In this document: piece after piece, positions 36,021 through 45,271 of the stretch
How the letters are laid out: each line of letters starts with the position of its first letter
How positions within the stretch are numbered: position 1 is the first letter of the stretch
Assembly (NCBI GenBank): GCA_964400735.1
Contig: CAYNVQ010000002.1
Span: 124,001 to 188,000 of the forward strand
Length of the DNA: 64,000 nt
Direction of reading: 5' to 3'
DNA from: CAYNVQ01 sp964400735
GTDB lineage: Bacteria; Acidobacteriota; Aminicenantia; Aminicenantales; Aminicenantaceae
The notes under the pieces: generated by a model
What the model saw: the letters and a program-made list of their open reading frames with translations, nothing else
What the model was told of the DNA's origin: nothing
The model's database searches: none
Position numbers and translations under genes: made by a program

Positions 36021-37283
36021 CTATTCCTCGGTTCTTAGCAGTCTTTGGAGTATTTCTTCCTGGTTTCCTTCTATTTGCTCTCCTGTCTCCATCTTCTTGA
36101 GCTGGTATCTTCCCTTTTCGATCTCGGCTTCCCCGATAATCAACACCCATTTGGCTCCCAATTTATTTGCCCGGTTCATCTGATTTCGCACGTTTCGCTC
36201 TCTGTATTCCACCAGGCATTCCACGCCCTTTCTCCGGAAGAATCTTGCCAGAACCATGGCTTTCCTGACAGCTTCATCTCCCAAGGAGACGAAATAGAGA
36301 AAGGGTTCTTCCTCCTTTTGGTAGGGGAGGAGCGAAACAAGTCTTTCCATCCCCACGGCAAATCCGATACCGCATATATCGGGTCCTCCGAAGTCCTTCA
36401 TCATATCGTCGTATCTGCCTCCTCCCAGAATGGCATCCTGTGCTCCTAACCGGGAAGATATGATCTCAAAGGTGGTTTTGGTGTAATAGTCCAAACCCCT
36501 GACCAACCGCGGTTCGACCCGATACTCTATCCCGAATTGATCGAGGTTGGCACAGAACAGTCTGAAATGTTCCTCACACTCCGGGCACAGATAATCCGTG
36601 ATCCGAGGGAATTCCTCTGTGGCTTGCCGACAGGCCTCCTCCTTGCAGTCAAAAATTCTCAAGGGGTTGGTTTCGATTTTCCGCTGGCAATCCACGCATA
36701 GCCTCTCTCTCTCTCTCTCGGCTGCGATCTTCAGGTCCTTATGGTAGGAAGGCCGACATCTGCGGCAGCCCACTGAATTCACCAAAATCTCGGTGTCGGT
36801 GATCTCAAGGCTGGTCAGGAGAAAGTCGGCCATTTCCACGTTCTCGGCGTCAATGGCTGGGCTTTCCTCTCCGAAGATCTCGATATCTATTTGATGAAAC
36901 TGACGGTAGCGTCCTTTCTGGGGCTTATCATAACGGAACATAGGTCCCATGAAATAGAAGCGCAGGGGCTGGGGTTGAAGATAAAGCCGGTTTTCGATGA
37001 TCGAGCGCACGATCGAAGGGGTGTATTCCGGGCGCAAGGTCAGCGACCGCCCGCCTTTATCGATGAAGGTATACATCTCTTTTGTCACCACATCCGAAGT
37101 CTCGCCTGTCCCCTTCACGAAGAGCTCCGTGGCTTCAAAAACCGGCGTTCTGATTTCCCTGTACCCATACAGCTCGAAAATCCTTTTGGCTGTGGCCTCC
37201 ACTCTTTGCCATTTTCGTGCCTCCTGGGGCAAAATGTCTCGGGTGCCCTTAATGCTGGAGATCTGGTTATCTTTGGGGCTCAT
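36021..37283 (-). CDS. hisS: Histidyl-tRNA synthetase
   Basis: A 420-residue class II synthetase: SSIKGTRDILPQEA at the start, RPEYTPSIVR, motif 2 region MFRYDKPQKGRYRQFHQIDIE, the His-specific LVRGLDYYTKTTFE, and a C-terminal anticodon-binding domain. Several CxxC pairs in the insertion (CRRC, CVDC, CPEC) suggest a bound zinc, as in many non-enteric bacterial HisRS. Its start overlaps the accA stop by four bases. Confidence 0.96.
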   Translation of the reverse strand: MSPKDNQISSIKGTRDILPQEARKWQRVEATAKRIFELYGYREIRTPVFEATELFVKGTGETSDVVTKEMYTFIDKGGRSLTLRPEYTPSIVRSIIENRLYLQPQPLRFYFMGPMFRYDKPQKGRYRQFHQIDIEIFGEESPAIDAENVEMADFLLTSLEITDTEILVNSVGCRRCRPSYHKDLKIAAERERERLCVDCQRKIETNPLRIFDCKEEACRQATEEFPRITDYLCPECEEHFRLFCANLDQFGIEYRVEPRLVRGLDYYTKTTFEIISSRLGAQDAILGGGRYDDMMKDFGGPDICGIGFAVGMERLVSLLPYQKEEEPFLYFVSLGDEAVRKAMVLARFFRRKGVECLVEYRERNVRNQMNRANKLGAKWVLIIGEAEIEKGRYQLKKMETGEQIEGNQEEILQRLLRTEE

Positions 37284-38236
37284 TTCTGGACAAAAACTCC
37301 TATTTTACGGAATTTTTTGTATCGCTCGTCAATCCTTTTTTGAGGAGACATCCCTTTGAGCTTTTTAAGGGTAGCGCTAAGCTTCTTATCCACGTTTTTG
37401 AATGTCTGTTCATAGTCGATATGTGCTCCACCCGGAGGCTCAGGGATAATTTTTTCGATGACTCTTAATTTGAGTAAATCATGGGATGAGAACTTGAGGT
37501 TTTCGGCGGCCCGGTCCATAGCACTCTGATCCTTCCATAGAATCGCCGCACACCCCTCGGGCGAGATCACCGAGTAGAAAGAATATTCCAGCATTAAAAT
37601 TGCGTCTCCGACTCCGATGGCCAGAGCCCCACCGCTTCCTCCTTCTCCGATGACCACATTGACGACAGGAACATTTAGCCTGGAAATTTCTTTGAGATTG
37701 TAGGCGATGGCTTCAGCCTGACCTCTTTCTTCAGCCTCGATTCCAGGGTAGGCTCCGGGCGTATCGATCAGCGTGACGACAGGATAGCCAAATTTTTCCG
37801 CCAGCTTCATCACCCTCAAGGCCTTCCTGTATCCCTCTGGATTGGGCTGGCCGAAGTTCCGTGCCAGCCTCTCCCGCGTGGCCCGTCCCTTCTGGTGGCC
37901 GATGAATGCGGCAGTGTACCCCTTGTAAAATCCAAATCCTGCCACGATAGCCGGGTCATCGCCAGCCCGCCGGTCTCCATGAAGTTCCATGAAGTCCTCA
38001 GTAAGAGCTTCCAGGTAATCCAACGTGTATGGTCTCCTGGGATGCCTGGCGATCTGAACGATATGAAGCGGGGACAGCTTAGGACGGATCTTTTTCCATT
38101 CCTTCGCAATCAGCGCCTTTAAATCCTCAATCTTATGTTTTTTGTCCGAGTCGTCGCTTTCTTCAATTTCGTCGATTTTTTCTTTGAGCGCCGCGATAGG
38201 CTTTTCCAATTGGTAAAAATCTCTCTTTTCTTCCAT
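37280..38236 (-). CDS. accA: Acetyl-CoA carboxylase carboxyltransferase subunit alpha
   Basis: Forms malonyl-CoA with AccD, BCCP and AccC in fatty acid synthesis. The 318 residues include an N-terminal helical region, HPRRPYTLDYLEAL, the CoA-binding FGYPVVTLIDTPGAYPGIEAEERGQ and GEGGSGGALAIGVGD, and SVISPEGCAAILWKD. AccD is not in this window. First gene of accA-hisS-aspS. Confidence 0.96.
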   Translation of the reverse strand: MEEKRDFYQLEKPIAALKEKIDEIEESDDSDKKHKIEDLKALIAKEWKKIRPKLSPLHIVQIARHPRRPYTLDYLEALTEDFMELHGDRRAGDDPAIVAGFGFYKGYTAAFIGHQKGRATRERLARNFGQPNPEGYRKALRVMKLAEKFGYPVVTLIDTPGAYPGIEAEERGQAEAIAYNLKEISRLNVPVVNVVIGEGGSGGALAIGVGDAILMLEYSFYSVISPEGCAAILWKDQSAMDRAAENLKFSSHDLLKLRVIEKIIPEPPGGAHIDYEQTFKNVDKKLSATLKKLKGMSPQKRIDERYKKFRKIGVFVQK

Positions 38237-38718
38237 TGGATATATAGCAAACGATTGAATTTACCCGCTTATTCTATAAGAAAAACAGGGAACTGGCAAC
38301 TCTTTCTCGAAAAGGGGTATCATCTCCAAAACCTTGATGACTGAACTGCAAAATGCCGCGTAGTGCAATGGGAGGATAGTTTAGGCAACATCGGAGGGTT
38401 CCTACCCAACCTAACTCAGTCTTCACGCATCAACCTTGGAGGATAACGATAGGGACGTTCTTAGCGGGGGCACCCTATAATTCATTTCTACCTGAAGAAC
38501 AAGATCTTCGATAGAGGGGTCCCCCGAAGGGATGCCACCAATTGTCGGTGAATACGTATTGAACGCAACAAACCAAAAGTTGTTGTTGGAGCAACGGAAA
38601 TGAGGCTCCAGGGGCTGGTATCTTACTCCCGAAGCCGACAGGATATTTCGCGGCCGATTAAAGCGACTCCCCTCTCATTCTCGACCGGGAAATTGGAAAG
38701 GAATCTTCGTTATTGAGG
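38237..38718. other. 482-base gap without recognisable gene
   Basis: No convincing reading frame, tRNA or known structured RNA is seen on either strand. The segment contains several GGAGGATA-like stretches and small inverted repeats, but nothing I can assign. It may contain the accA promoter or an unannotated small RNA. Confidence 0.35.
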
Positions 38719-39393
38719 TCACCGAATAGGCACTCCAACCTGTGTCCGCACCACTTTGAGGTTCTGGGAAGTGAGCTTCAACAGGGTTCCTTCATCATCG
38801 GTGTCCATTTCGATCTGTGTTTGGCCCAAACTCATTCTCAGTTTGCAAGGCGCCTCTCCCATCGGTTCGAGAATGGCGGAAACTTCCATCTGAGGGATGA
38901 TATAAGCCGACAGATCGATCCTTTCCTCAAGGTTGCATCGGAATTTTTTGGTCAGGACCATATAAGGGGCAAAAACCGGGTTGGGCAAAAGAAAGGCGTC
39001 TCGTCTGATTTCCACCGTCTCTGTTTGCTCCAAACCGCCCACCCTTTTGGTATTTACAGCCCTCCCCCCCGAAAAGACACTTCGAATTTCCTGATCGATT
39101 CCGCTCACTCTCCCCCTAAAAAAGTACCGTCTGGGGATAAAACTTTTATCTAAATAAATCTCTAGTCTTTCGATCTCTATGGCAATGGGCTTGGTCATCC
39201 TTCCCCTTACAGTAAGGGAATAACCTATTTCGCCTTCTTCCCAAGAGTATTCCTCGTATCCCACCTGTTCATCCAGGAAATAGATAGAAAGGGTTCCTTT
39301 TTCCGTTCTAACTGGGTCAAAACGGCCATCCTTGGAGAAAAAAAGGGTGAAGGGCAGGAGAAGAGGAAAAAAGACAAGGAAAGCTTTTTTCAT
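38719..39393 (-). CDS. Exported protein of unknown function
   Basis: A 224-residue protein starting at ATG 39393 (TTG at 39396 is adjacent). It has a signal peptide (KAFLVFFPLLLPFTLFF) and then a mostly beta protein: GTLSIYFLDEQVGYEEYSWEEGE, IERLEIYLDKSFIPRRYFFRG, DAFLLPNPVFAPYMVL. The plan resembles DUF3108-like periplasmic proteins, in which a reporter-like beta sheet reads out sugar or lipid adducts, but I do not recognise the family with confidence. It follows YbjQ by 22 bases. Confidence 0.7.
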   Translation of the reverse strand: MKKAFLVFFPLLLPFTLFFSKDGRFDPVRTEKGTLSIYFLDEQVGYEEYSWEEGEIGYSLTVRGRMTKPIAIEIERLEIYLDKSFIPRRYFFRGRVSGIDQEIRSVFSGGRAVNTKRVGGLEQTETVEIRRDAFLLPNPVFAPYMVLTKKFRCNLEERIDLSAYIIPQMEVSAILEPMGEAPCKLRMSLGQTQIEMDTDDEGTLLKLTSQNLKVVRTQVGVPIR

Positions 39394-39418
39394 CAATGCT
39401 TTATTTCGAGCCTATCAG

Positions 39419-39733
39419 CTATTCTACAATAACAGCCGTTCCGTAGGCCAGAATCTCTGAAGCGCTCTGCATGATCATCGACGTGGAAAAACGGATGTTG
39501 AGGATTGCGTTCGCTCCCAGGCTTTCGGCCTCTTCGACCATCCGGTCTATGGCTTGCTCACGGGATTCGGCCATCATCTTGGTGTAGTCACGAATCTCAC
39601 CTCCCACAATATTCCTGAGCGCAGCCATGATGTCCCTGCCGATATGGCGGGCGCGAATGGTATTTCCTCGTACCAATCCCAAATTCTTCTTAATCGTCTT
39701 ACCTGGAACAAAATCCGTGGTAACCAAGATCAT
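39419..39733 (-). CDS. YbjQ/UPF0145 family protein
   Basis: A 104-residue protein that matches the YbjQ family over its whole length: VTTDFVPGKTIKKNLGLVRGNTIRARHIGRDI, RNIVGGEIRDYTKMMAESREQAIDRM, SLGANAILNIRFSTS and YGTAVIV. The family forms pentamers and is sometimes labelled heavy-metal-binding; its role is unknown. It overlaps the anti-sigma factor by ATGA, so it is probably part of the ECF regulon. Confidence 0.92.
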   Translation of the reverse strand: MILVTTDFVPGKTIKKNLGLVRGNTIRARHIGRDIMAALRNIVGGEIRDYTKMMAESREQAIDRMVEEAESLGANAILNIRFSTSMIMQSASEILAYGTAVIVE

Positions 39734-40176
39734 TTTTCGACCTCCTTGTATCGCTCCCTCTTCTGAACAAACAGCTGTTCTCTGAGCAAGGATACCAGCA
39801 AGACAGCCACTCCTCCAAGAACGGTAAGGATCCCGATCTTTAGGATCAGCGGAGTGGAAGCGTCCTGAATAATCCCTTCCACAGCTTTATAACCGCCAAA
39901 AAACAACAGAATTATACCACCGATGGAAAGAAGAATCCATCCAATCTTTCTCTCCAGACGATTGTAAACCATCCTCCAATAATCTTCCCACACTTCTTTA
40001 TGAGGTTTCCTGAGTTGCATTTGTTGCATCACCTCCTCAAATTTACCCATTTCCTCATACTCCCGCCGACATTCCTCGCATTGTTCCAAATGTCTTTCGA
40101 TCATCTTTCTCTGGGCATCATCCAGCTCGCCATCATGATAGGAAGAAATGAGTTCCTTTATTTTCTGATGATCCAT
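39730..40176 (-). CDS. Zinc-finger anti-sigma factor, membrane protein
   Basis: A 148-residue protein with an N-terminal ZAS domain (HxxxCxxC as HLEQCEEC, residues about 28-35, with an upstream His in SSYHDGEL) that would hold the ECF sigma factor, then two membrane segments (IGWILLSIGGIILLFFGG and LILKIGILTVLGGVAVLLVSLL) and a basic tail. It starts 20 bases after the sigma factor stop, the classical pairing. The stimulus is unknown. Confidence 0.92.
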   Translation of the reverse strand: MDHQKIKELISSYHDGELDDAQRKMIERHLEQCEECRREYEEMGKFEEVMQQMQLRKPHKEVWEDYWRMVYNRLERKIGWILLSIGGIILLFFGGYKAVEGIIQDASTPLILKIGILTVLGGVAVLLVSLLREQLFVQKRERYKEVEK

Positions 40177-40196
40177 GAATATCTCCTGATCAACCT

Positions 40197-40844
40197 CTAT
40201 TCATATCCTAAATATTTTCCGACGATCCCTTTGAGCCGCTTTTTAGCATAATAGAGAGAGGACATGACCGTTCCCAGGGGTTTTCCGGTCAGCTCTGCGA
40301 TTTCGGCATAGGATAGCTGCTGAAAATAGCGCAGGATAATAACCTCTCTCTGCTCCAGGGAAAGTTCCTCGATTCCCTTCCATAATGTTTTTTTCAGCTC
40401 CTCGTTCTCCTTTTCGGCAGAAAGGATTTGGACATCATCCAGGGGTATTTCCTTCGCGCGTCTTTTTCTTTTGATATGGTCGATACAGAGGTTTCTCATC
40501 AGCCGGTAGAACCAGGGGAAGAAAGGCTTCCTTGTATCAAAAGTCTTGATCTTACGGAAGGCACGGATGAACGCATCCTGTGAAACATCCAGGGCATCCT
40601 GCTGGTTGTGGAGGAAACCCAGAGCGATATAATAGGCCGACTGCATATATCTCTTCACGATCACCCCATAAGATTCTTTATCTCCCTTCTGTACGGATTC
40701 GAGAACTTGCCTCTCCGAAAGACTTTTATTCTTGGGTGCCCGTATACCCACGCTGTACAGAATATCGTCCTTCGACAGCGCCACGTCTTCGGCCATTTGT
40801 TTTTTCCTAATTTTATATACTGGCTTTGCTTTTGATTTATTCAT
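40197..40844 (-). CDS. ECF-family RNA polymerase sigma factor
   Basis: A 215-residue group 4 sigma factor from ATG 40844 (MNKSKAKPVYK), four bases after the stop of the methyltransferase gene; an in-frame upstream extension would overlap that gene and looks spurious. Region 2 is clear (ALDVSQDAFIRAFRKIKTFD, PWFYRLMRNLCIDHIKRKRR) and region 4 is the usual helix-turn-helix (LSLEQREVIILRYFQQLSYAEIAELTGKPLGTVMSSLYYAKKRL). A basic N-terminal extension of about 45 residues precedes region 2. The anti-sigma gene follows. Confidence 0.94.
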   Translation of the reverse strand: MNKSKAKPVYKIRKKQMAEDVALSKDDILYSVGIRAPKNKSLSERQVLESVQKGDKESYGVIVKRYMQSAYYIALGFLHNQQDALDVSQDAFIRAFRKIKTFDTRKPFFPWFYRLMRNLCIDHIKRKRRAKEIPLDDVQILSAEKENEELKKTLWKGIEELSLEQREVIILRYFQQLSYAEIAELTGKPLGTVMSSLYYAKKRLKGIVGKYLGYE

Positions 40845-40848
40845 GGCC

Positions 40849-41568
40849 CTACGTTCTTTTTCTTTGCCTGACGACCTCATACATAAAAATGGCCGCCGCT
40901 GCGGCCACATTCAAGGAAGTCATTTTCCCGAAAAGAGGAAGGGAAAGGATTTTATCACATCTATCTCTGACCAACCTCCGTAATCCTTTACCTTCTGAGC
41001 CAAAAACCAGCCCAACCGGAAGGGTATAGTCGAAATTATACCATTGCGCCGGCGCTCCTCCTTCAGCACCGATCAGCCACATCCCCCCTTTTTTCAGCTC
41101 CTCCATGGTTCGGGCCAAATTCTTGACCCTGGCCACCTTCATATGCTCCACCGCTCCAGCCGCGACAGAGACCACTGCTCCGGTAAGAGCCACTGCCCTC
41201 CTTTCAGGCAAAATGATTCCGTCCACACCCGCCCCTTCGGCTGTCCTGATGATGGCCCCCAAATTCTGAGGGTCTTCGATGCCGTCTAGGAGAATCAGAA
41301 AAGGACTTCCTGGTGAAGCCAGGATGGATTCCAATGGGACATATTTTCCCGAGGCTAAAAACGCCACGGCTCCCTGATGGTTTTTGTCGATGTTTCTCAG
41401 CTGTTTCGCAGGTGAAAAGGTGAAAGGGATACGGTTTTTTCGGGCTAAAAGAATAATCTCCAAAATCTTCGGTTTTTTTGCTCCTTTCTGGATGAGAATC
41501 CTGTTGACCTTCTCGGGGCTGTATCTTACCGCTTCCAACAGAGAATTCAGACGAGTGATCTTCTCCAA
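40849..41568 (-). CDS. rlmB: TrmH/SpoU-family 23S rRNA 2'-O-methyltransferase (RlmB-like)
   Basis: A 239-residue SPOUT methyltransferase: N-terminal substrate-binding domain (SLLEAVRYSPEKVNRILI, KILEIILLARKNRIP) and a knotted catalytic domain with DGIEDPQNLGAIIRTAEGAG, LVFGSEGKGLRRLV and the SAM-loop MTSLNVAAAAAIFMYEV. RlmB methylates G2251 of 23S rRNA in E. coli; other members act on tRNA, so the target is inferred. Confidence 0.9.
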   Translation of the reverse strand: MEKITRLNSLLEAVRYSPEKVNRILIQKGAKKPKILEIILLARKNRIPFTFSPAKQLRNIDKNHQGAVAFLASGKYVPLESILASPGSPFLILLDGIEDPQNLGAIIRTAEGAGVDGIILPERRAVALTGAVVSVAAGAVEHMKVARVKNLARTMEELKKGGMWLIGAEGGAPAQWYNFDYTLPVGLVFGSEGKGLRRLVRDRCDKILSLPLFGKMTSLNVAAAAAIFMYEVVRQRKRT

Positions 41569-41592
41569 TGGCTGATTCCTTATTTTCTTGAT

Positions 41593-43338
41593 CTACTCAA
41601 GACAATTTTTTTCCCGGGCTTTCTCGATCTTGGCCCAGGTGTCCCGAAGCGTAGCGGTCCGGTTAAACACAGGCTCTTTGGGCTTCGAATCTTTTGCGTC
41701 CAAGCAAAAATACCCTTTTCTGAGGAATTGAAAAACGCTTCCTGGCATTGCCTCAGCAAGGCCTGGTTCCACCCAGCAGGATTCCAAGACTTGGAGGGAA
41801 TCGGGATTCAGGAAGCTCTTCCAATCTTTATCTTGTCCCTCATCGGCAGGATTCTCGACGGCGAAAAGATGTTCATACATCCGGACTTCGGCAGGAATGG
41901 CGTGGAAGGCAGAAACCCAGTGCAAGGTTCCCCTGACCATCCGTCCATCCTTTGACCATCCACCCCGGGTCTCAGGATCGTAGGTGCATCGAAGCTCCTT
42001 GATCTCGCCCGTCTGGACATCCTTGACGAGCTTCTCGCACTTTATGTAATAGGCATGTTTCAGCCGGACCTCCCTCTCCGGAGACAGGCGGAAAAATTTC
42101 TTTGGAGGATCTTCCAGAAAATCATCCTGTTCGATATACAGTTCCCGGGAAAAGGGAATTTTCCTCGTGCCCATACCCGGGTCCTCAGGATTATTTTCGG
42201 CGTCCAGCATCTCTACCTGCCCCTCCGGATAGTTTTCGATGATCACCCGCAATGGCCTTAAGACAGCCATCACCCGGGGTGCTCTTTTGTTCAAATCTTG
42301 GCGCAGGCAGTGTTCGAGAAGCGCGATATCCACTGTGCTCTCCCTTTTGGCCACACCGATGCGATCGCAAAAATCTCGGATGGACTCCGGCGTATAGCCC
42401 CGTCTCCGCATGCCCGACAGGGTCGGCATCCTCGGATCATCCCATCCGCTGACACAACCATCTTCCACCAGCTGCAGAAGTTTGCGCTTGCTCATCACGG
42501 TATAGCTGAGATTCAGCCGGGCAAATTCGATCTGTTGGGGATGATGGACGTTCAGCTGGTCAAGAAACCAGTCGTAGAGCGGCCTATGGTCTTCGAATTC
42601 CAGCGTACAGATGGAATGGGTGATGCCTTCGATCGAATCCGACTGCCCATGGGCCCAATCATAGGTGGGATAAATGCACCACTTATCGCCCGTCCGGTGA
42701 TGGGAAGCGCGGAGGATTCGGTACATAACGGGATCCCGCATGTTCAGATTGGGCGAGGCCATGTCTATTTTCGCGCGGAGAGTGCGAGATCCATCCGGAA
42801 AATCTCCGTCGCGCATGCGCTCTAGAAGGGATAAATTCTCCTCTGCCGGGCGGTCCCTGTATGGGCTGTTTTTTCCGGGCTCGGTCAATGTTCCTCTGTA
42901 TTCCCGGATCTCATCCGCACTCAGTTCACAAACATAAGCTTTTCCTTTTTTGACCAGTTGCTTAGCGTAATCATACAGGTGCTCAAAGTAGTCGGAAGCG
43001 TAGAACAAGCGGTCTTGCCAGTCGAATCCCAGCCAGCGAATATCTTCCTTGATCGATTCTACGTACTCCGTCTCCTCTTTACTCGGATTTGTATCATCAA
43101 AGCGCAGGTTGCACAGCCCTCCGTACTCGGCCGCAATGCCAAAATTCAAGCATATAGACTTGGCATGCCCGATATGGAGGTACCCGTTCGGCTCGGGAGG
43201 AAAACGGGTGTGAACACGGCCCTGATTTTTTTTCTCCTCTAAGTCCCGGTCGATAATGGTGCGAATAAAATCCTTATAACCCGTTTCGTTTTCGTTTCCT
43301 GCCTTTTTTTCCCCTGTCTCTTTCGAGTTCTTCGTCAT
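41593..43338 (-). CDS. glnS: Glutaminyl-tRNA synthetase
   Basis: A 581-residue class I synthetase with RFPPEPNGYLHIGHAKSICLNFG (HIGH), LRFDDTNPSKE, the KMSKS variant VMSKRKL and two C-terminal beta-barrel anticodon domains with FLRKGYFCLDAKDSK near the end. A charged N-terminal extension of about 40 residues precedes the HIGH region. Its presence means Gln-tRNA is made directly. It starts four bases after gltX; a tRNA-Gln gene lies at 62139. Confidence 0.95.
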   Translation of the reverse strand: MTKNSKETGEKKAGNENETGYKDFIRTIIDRDLEEKKNQGRVHTRFPPEPNGYLHIGHAKSICLNFGIAAEYGGLCNLRFDDTNPSKEETEYVESIKEDIRWLGFDWQDRLFYASDYFEHLYDYAKQLVKKGKAYVCELSADEIREYRGTLTEPGKNSPYRDRPAEENLSLLERMRDGDFPDGSRTLRAKIDMASPNLNMRDPVMYRILRASHHRTGDKWCIYPTYDWAHGQSDSIEGITHSICTLEFEDHRPLYDWFLDQLNVHHPQQIEFARLNLSYTVMSKRKLLQLVEDGCVSGWDDPRMPTLSGMRRRGYTPESIRDFCDRIGVAKRESTVDIALLEHCLRQDLNKRAPRVMAVLRPLRVIIENYPEGQVEMLDAENNPEDPGMGTRKIPFSRELYIEQDDFLEDPPKKFFRLSPEREVRLKHAYYIKCEKLVKDVQTGEIKELRCTYDPETRGGWSKDGRMVRGTLHWVSAFHAIPAEVRMYEHLFAVENPADEGQDKDWKSFLNPDSLQVLESCWVEPGLAEAMPGSVFQFLRKGYFCLDAKDSKPKEPVFNRTATLRDTWAKIEKAREKNCLE

Positions 43339-43342
43339 GGGT

Positions 43343-44860
43343 TTACTCCTTATCTGCAGGAAATCCAGATCCTTTCAGAAATGCCGTCATTTCTGCAATA
43401 CGCTGGGAACATTTTTTGACCTTCCGGGGTAAATCAAGTCTTGCTCCTTCCTCGACAAGAGGAATGAATTTATCCAAGTCCAAGCCAGATCTCCTGGCGG
43501 TTAAGGCAATACGGAGCGGATGGTAAAGGTCCTTTCCCTTGCACCCCGTTTCTTGTTTTATCTCCTGGGTTAGAGCGACAAATTGGGTGTAATCGAAGTT
43601 TTTTACATCCCTCATTTTTTCCCCGAAGCGCCGGATGACTTCCTCTGCACATTTAGATTCCAGCTCGAGCCTGGTCTCTTCTTCGATTTCTTGAGGGGAA
43701 AAGTCAATAAGCGGATTTATACGGGAAGGAAAGTCCGAAAAACGGTCCACCCGCTCGATGAAGGCCTCGACAATTTTTTCCAGCCAATTCCAGTGAGCCT
43801 CGCTCATATAAACTGGCAGAATATCAGCCTCTCTAAGGTAAGGATAGGCCATCTCGGCTTTCTCTCGAGCCGTGAGTCTTCTGGCCTTTTGACGGTTGAT
43901 CCAATAGAGTTTGTCATAATCAAAAATGGCGGCCGAACGGCTGACCTTCTCAAGGTTGAACAGACGGATCAAATCTTCAGAAGAAAGAATCTCTTGATCA
44001 TCGGGCGGAGCCCATCCCAGAAGAGCTAGATAATTGAAAAGGGCGGCGGGGAGAATGCCCTCCTTCTGGAACTGGTCAATCGAAGTGGCCCCGTGGCGCT
44101 TGCTCAGCCGCGTGTTGTCCTTTCCCATAACCAAAGAAAGATGAACAAACCTCGGAACCTCGAAGCCAAGCGCACGGTAAAGGAGTACCTGTCGCGGTGT
44201 GTTGGAGATGTGATCTTCCCCTCTTATCACATGTGTGATCTTCATCAGGGCATCATCCACCACTACGGCAAAATTGTAGGCCGGAAGCCCGTTGGAACGG
44301 ATGATTATCGAGTCTCCGATCAGCCTCAAGTCGAATCTCAGCTCCCCTCTTATCCAATCTTGGAAAGTCAACTCTCCCTGCTCGGGAGTCCGGAGTCTCA
44401 CGGCCGCCTTTTCTCCCTTTTGAACTCGACTGAACGCCTCCTTCCGGGAAAGCACCCGGCATTTTCCGCTATAGACCGCCATTCCATCCCTGGCTTGCGA
44501 TTCTTTTCTCTCCTTTTCCAGTTCTTCGGGAGAGCAAAAACAATAATAAGCCTTCCCCTCCTTCAGAAGCTCCTGAGTATAAAGCCGGTATTTTTCCAGC
44601 CGCTGAGACTGCCTGTAAGGCCCGAAGTCTCCGTCCTTATCTGGCCCCTCATCCCAGTCCAGGCCGAGCCAGATCAGGTCCTGCTTGAGTTTTTCTTCGT
44701 ATTCGGCGGCAGAACGTTCGATATCCGTATCCTCGATCCTCAAGATGAAACGCCCTCCCTTCTGCCGGGCGAAAAGCCAATTGAACAGGGCTGTGCGGGC
44801 ATTCCCCACGTGCAAAAAACCCGTAGGGCTGGGGGCGAACCGAACTCTTACTTTCTCCAT
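43343..44860 (-). CDS. gltX: Glutamyl-tRNA synthetase
   Basis: A class I synthetase of about 505 residues; I prefer ATG 44860 (MEKVRVRFAPSPTG) because family members begin close to VRVRFAPSPTG, although ATG 44869 is possible. It has FAPSPTGFLHVGNARTALFNW (HIGH-equivalent), LRIEDTD, GLPAYNFAVVVDDALMKITHVIRGEDH and KDNTRLSKRHGA (KMSKS-equivalent), then a helical anticodon domain. No strong ribosome site is seen. It is coupled to glnS. Confidence 0.95.
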   Translation of the reverse strand: MEKVRVRFAPSPTGFLHVGNARTALFNWLFARQKGGRFILRIEDTDIERSAAEYEEKLKQDLIWLGLDWDEGPDKDGDFGPYRQSQRLEKYRLYTQELLKEGKAYYCFCSPEELEKERKESQARDGMAVYSGKCRVLSRKEAFSRVQKGEKAAVRLRTPEQGELTFQDWIRGELRFDLRLIGDSIIIRSNGLPAYNFAVVVDDALMKITHVIRGEDHISNTPRQVLLYRALGFEVPRFVHLSLVMGKDNTRLSKRHGATSIDQFQKEGILPAALFNYLALLGWAPPDDQEILSSEDLIRLFNLEKVSRSAAIFDYDKLYWINRQKARRLTAREKAEMAYPYLREADILPVYMSEAHWNWLEKIVEAFIERVDRFSDFPSRINPLIDFSPQEIEEETRLELESKCAEEVIRRFGEKMRDVKNFDYTQFVALTQEIKQETGCKGKDLYHPLRIALTARRSGLDLDKFIPLVEEGARLDLPRKVKKCSQRIAEMTAFLKGSGFPADKE

Positions 44861-44893
44861 CGGAAACATATTAATACATTTCGCCAAAAAATG

Positions 44894-45115
44894 AAATTTG
44901 GAAGCATCTCAAAAACCGTGATGATTTTAAATCTGGCAAGGAAGCTGAAGAGGAAGCCATCCGGAGGCGAGCGGGCATGGAAAGCAAGCTTTGCTGGCAG
45001 GTTGGAGAGCGAGCCGAGGAATAAGCTGGTTTTCCTCGCTGGGGAAAACCAGCGGGCTGACGTTTCAGCTTTCCTGCCAGTTGCTTTATCACGGTTTTTG
45101 AGATGCTTCCAATTT
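44894..45115. repeat. 222-bp palindromic element (MITE-like)
   Basis: The two ends are long inverted repeats: 44894-44948 (starting AAATTTGGAAGCATCTCAAA) and 45065-45115 (its reverse complement, starting AAATTGGAAGCATCTCAAAA). They are nearly identical over the outer 29 bases and remain similar to about 50. The centre contains a perfect 11-bp hairpin with a 7-base loop (45025-45035 with 45043-45053) and a second small hairpin near 44981-44995. There is no reading frame. Structure and size fit a non-autonomous mobile element or palindromic unit; no transposase is nearby. Confidence 0.8.
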
Positions 45116-45159
45116 CGATCGCTTTGGAGATAAAGACGTTTACGATCCCCTTCAGGATT

Positions 45160-45188
45160 TTGCTTTTTGGGACTGATTCTGGTATAAA
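45160..45188 (+). promoter_or_regulatory. Possible promoter of the carotenoid/ispH operon
   Basis: TATAAA (45183-45188, five of six) lies 17 bases after TTGCTT (45160-45165, three of six). It is between the palindromic element and the crtZ-like gene. Confidence 0.4.
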
Positions 45189-45271
45189 ATTTTTTCAGTC
45201 ATGGAACACCATCCATGAGATCGGGAACGCTGGTTTGAAGGCAGAATTTTCAGGAAAAAGACGAAGAGACC

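Noticed and set aside
36700..36725. CT repeat (simple sequence) inside hisS
   Set aside because: It encodes an ordinary run of Glu/Arg residues in the zinc-type insertion of HisRS and keeps frame; no sign of phase variation.
38237..38718. Possible RNase P RNA or tmRNA in the gap after accA
   Set aside because: The conserved core sequences of these RNAs are not present on either strand.
44093..45133. 346-codon plus-strand frame across gltX and the palindromic element
   Set aside because: Mostly antisense to gltX and then runs through inverted repeats; no ribosome site or recognisable domain.
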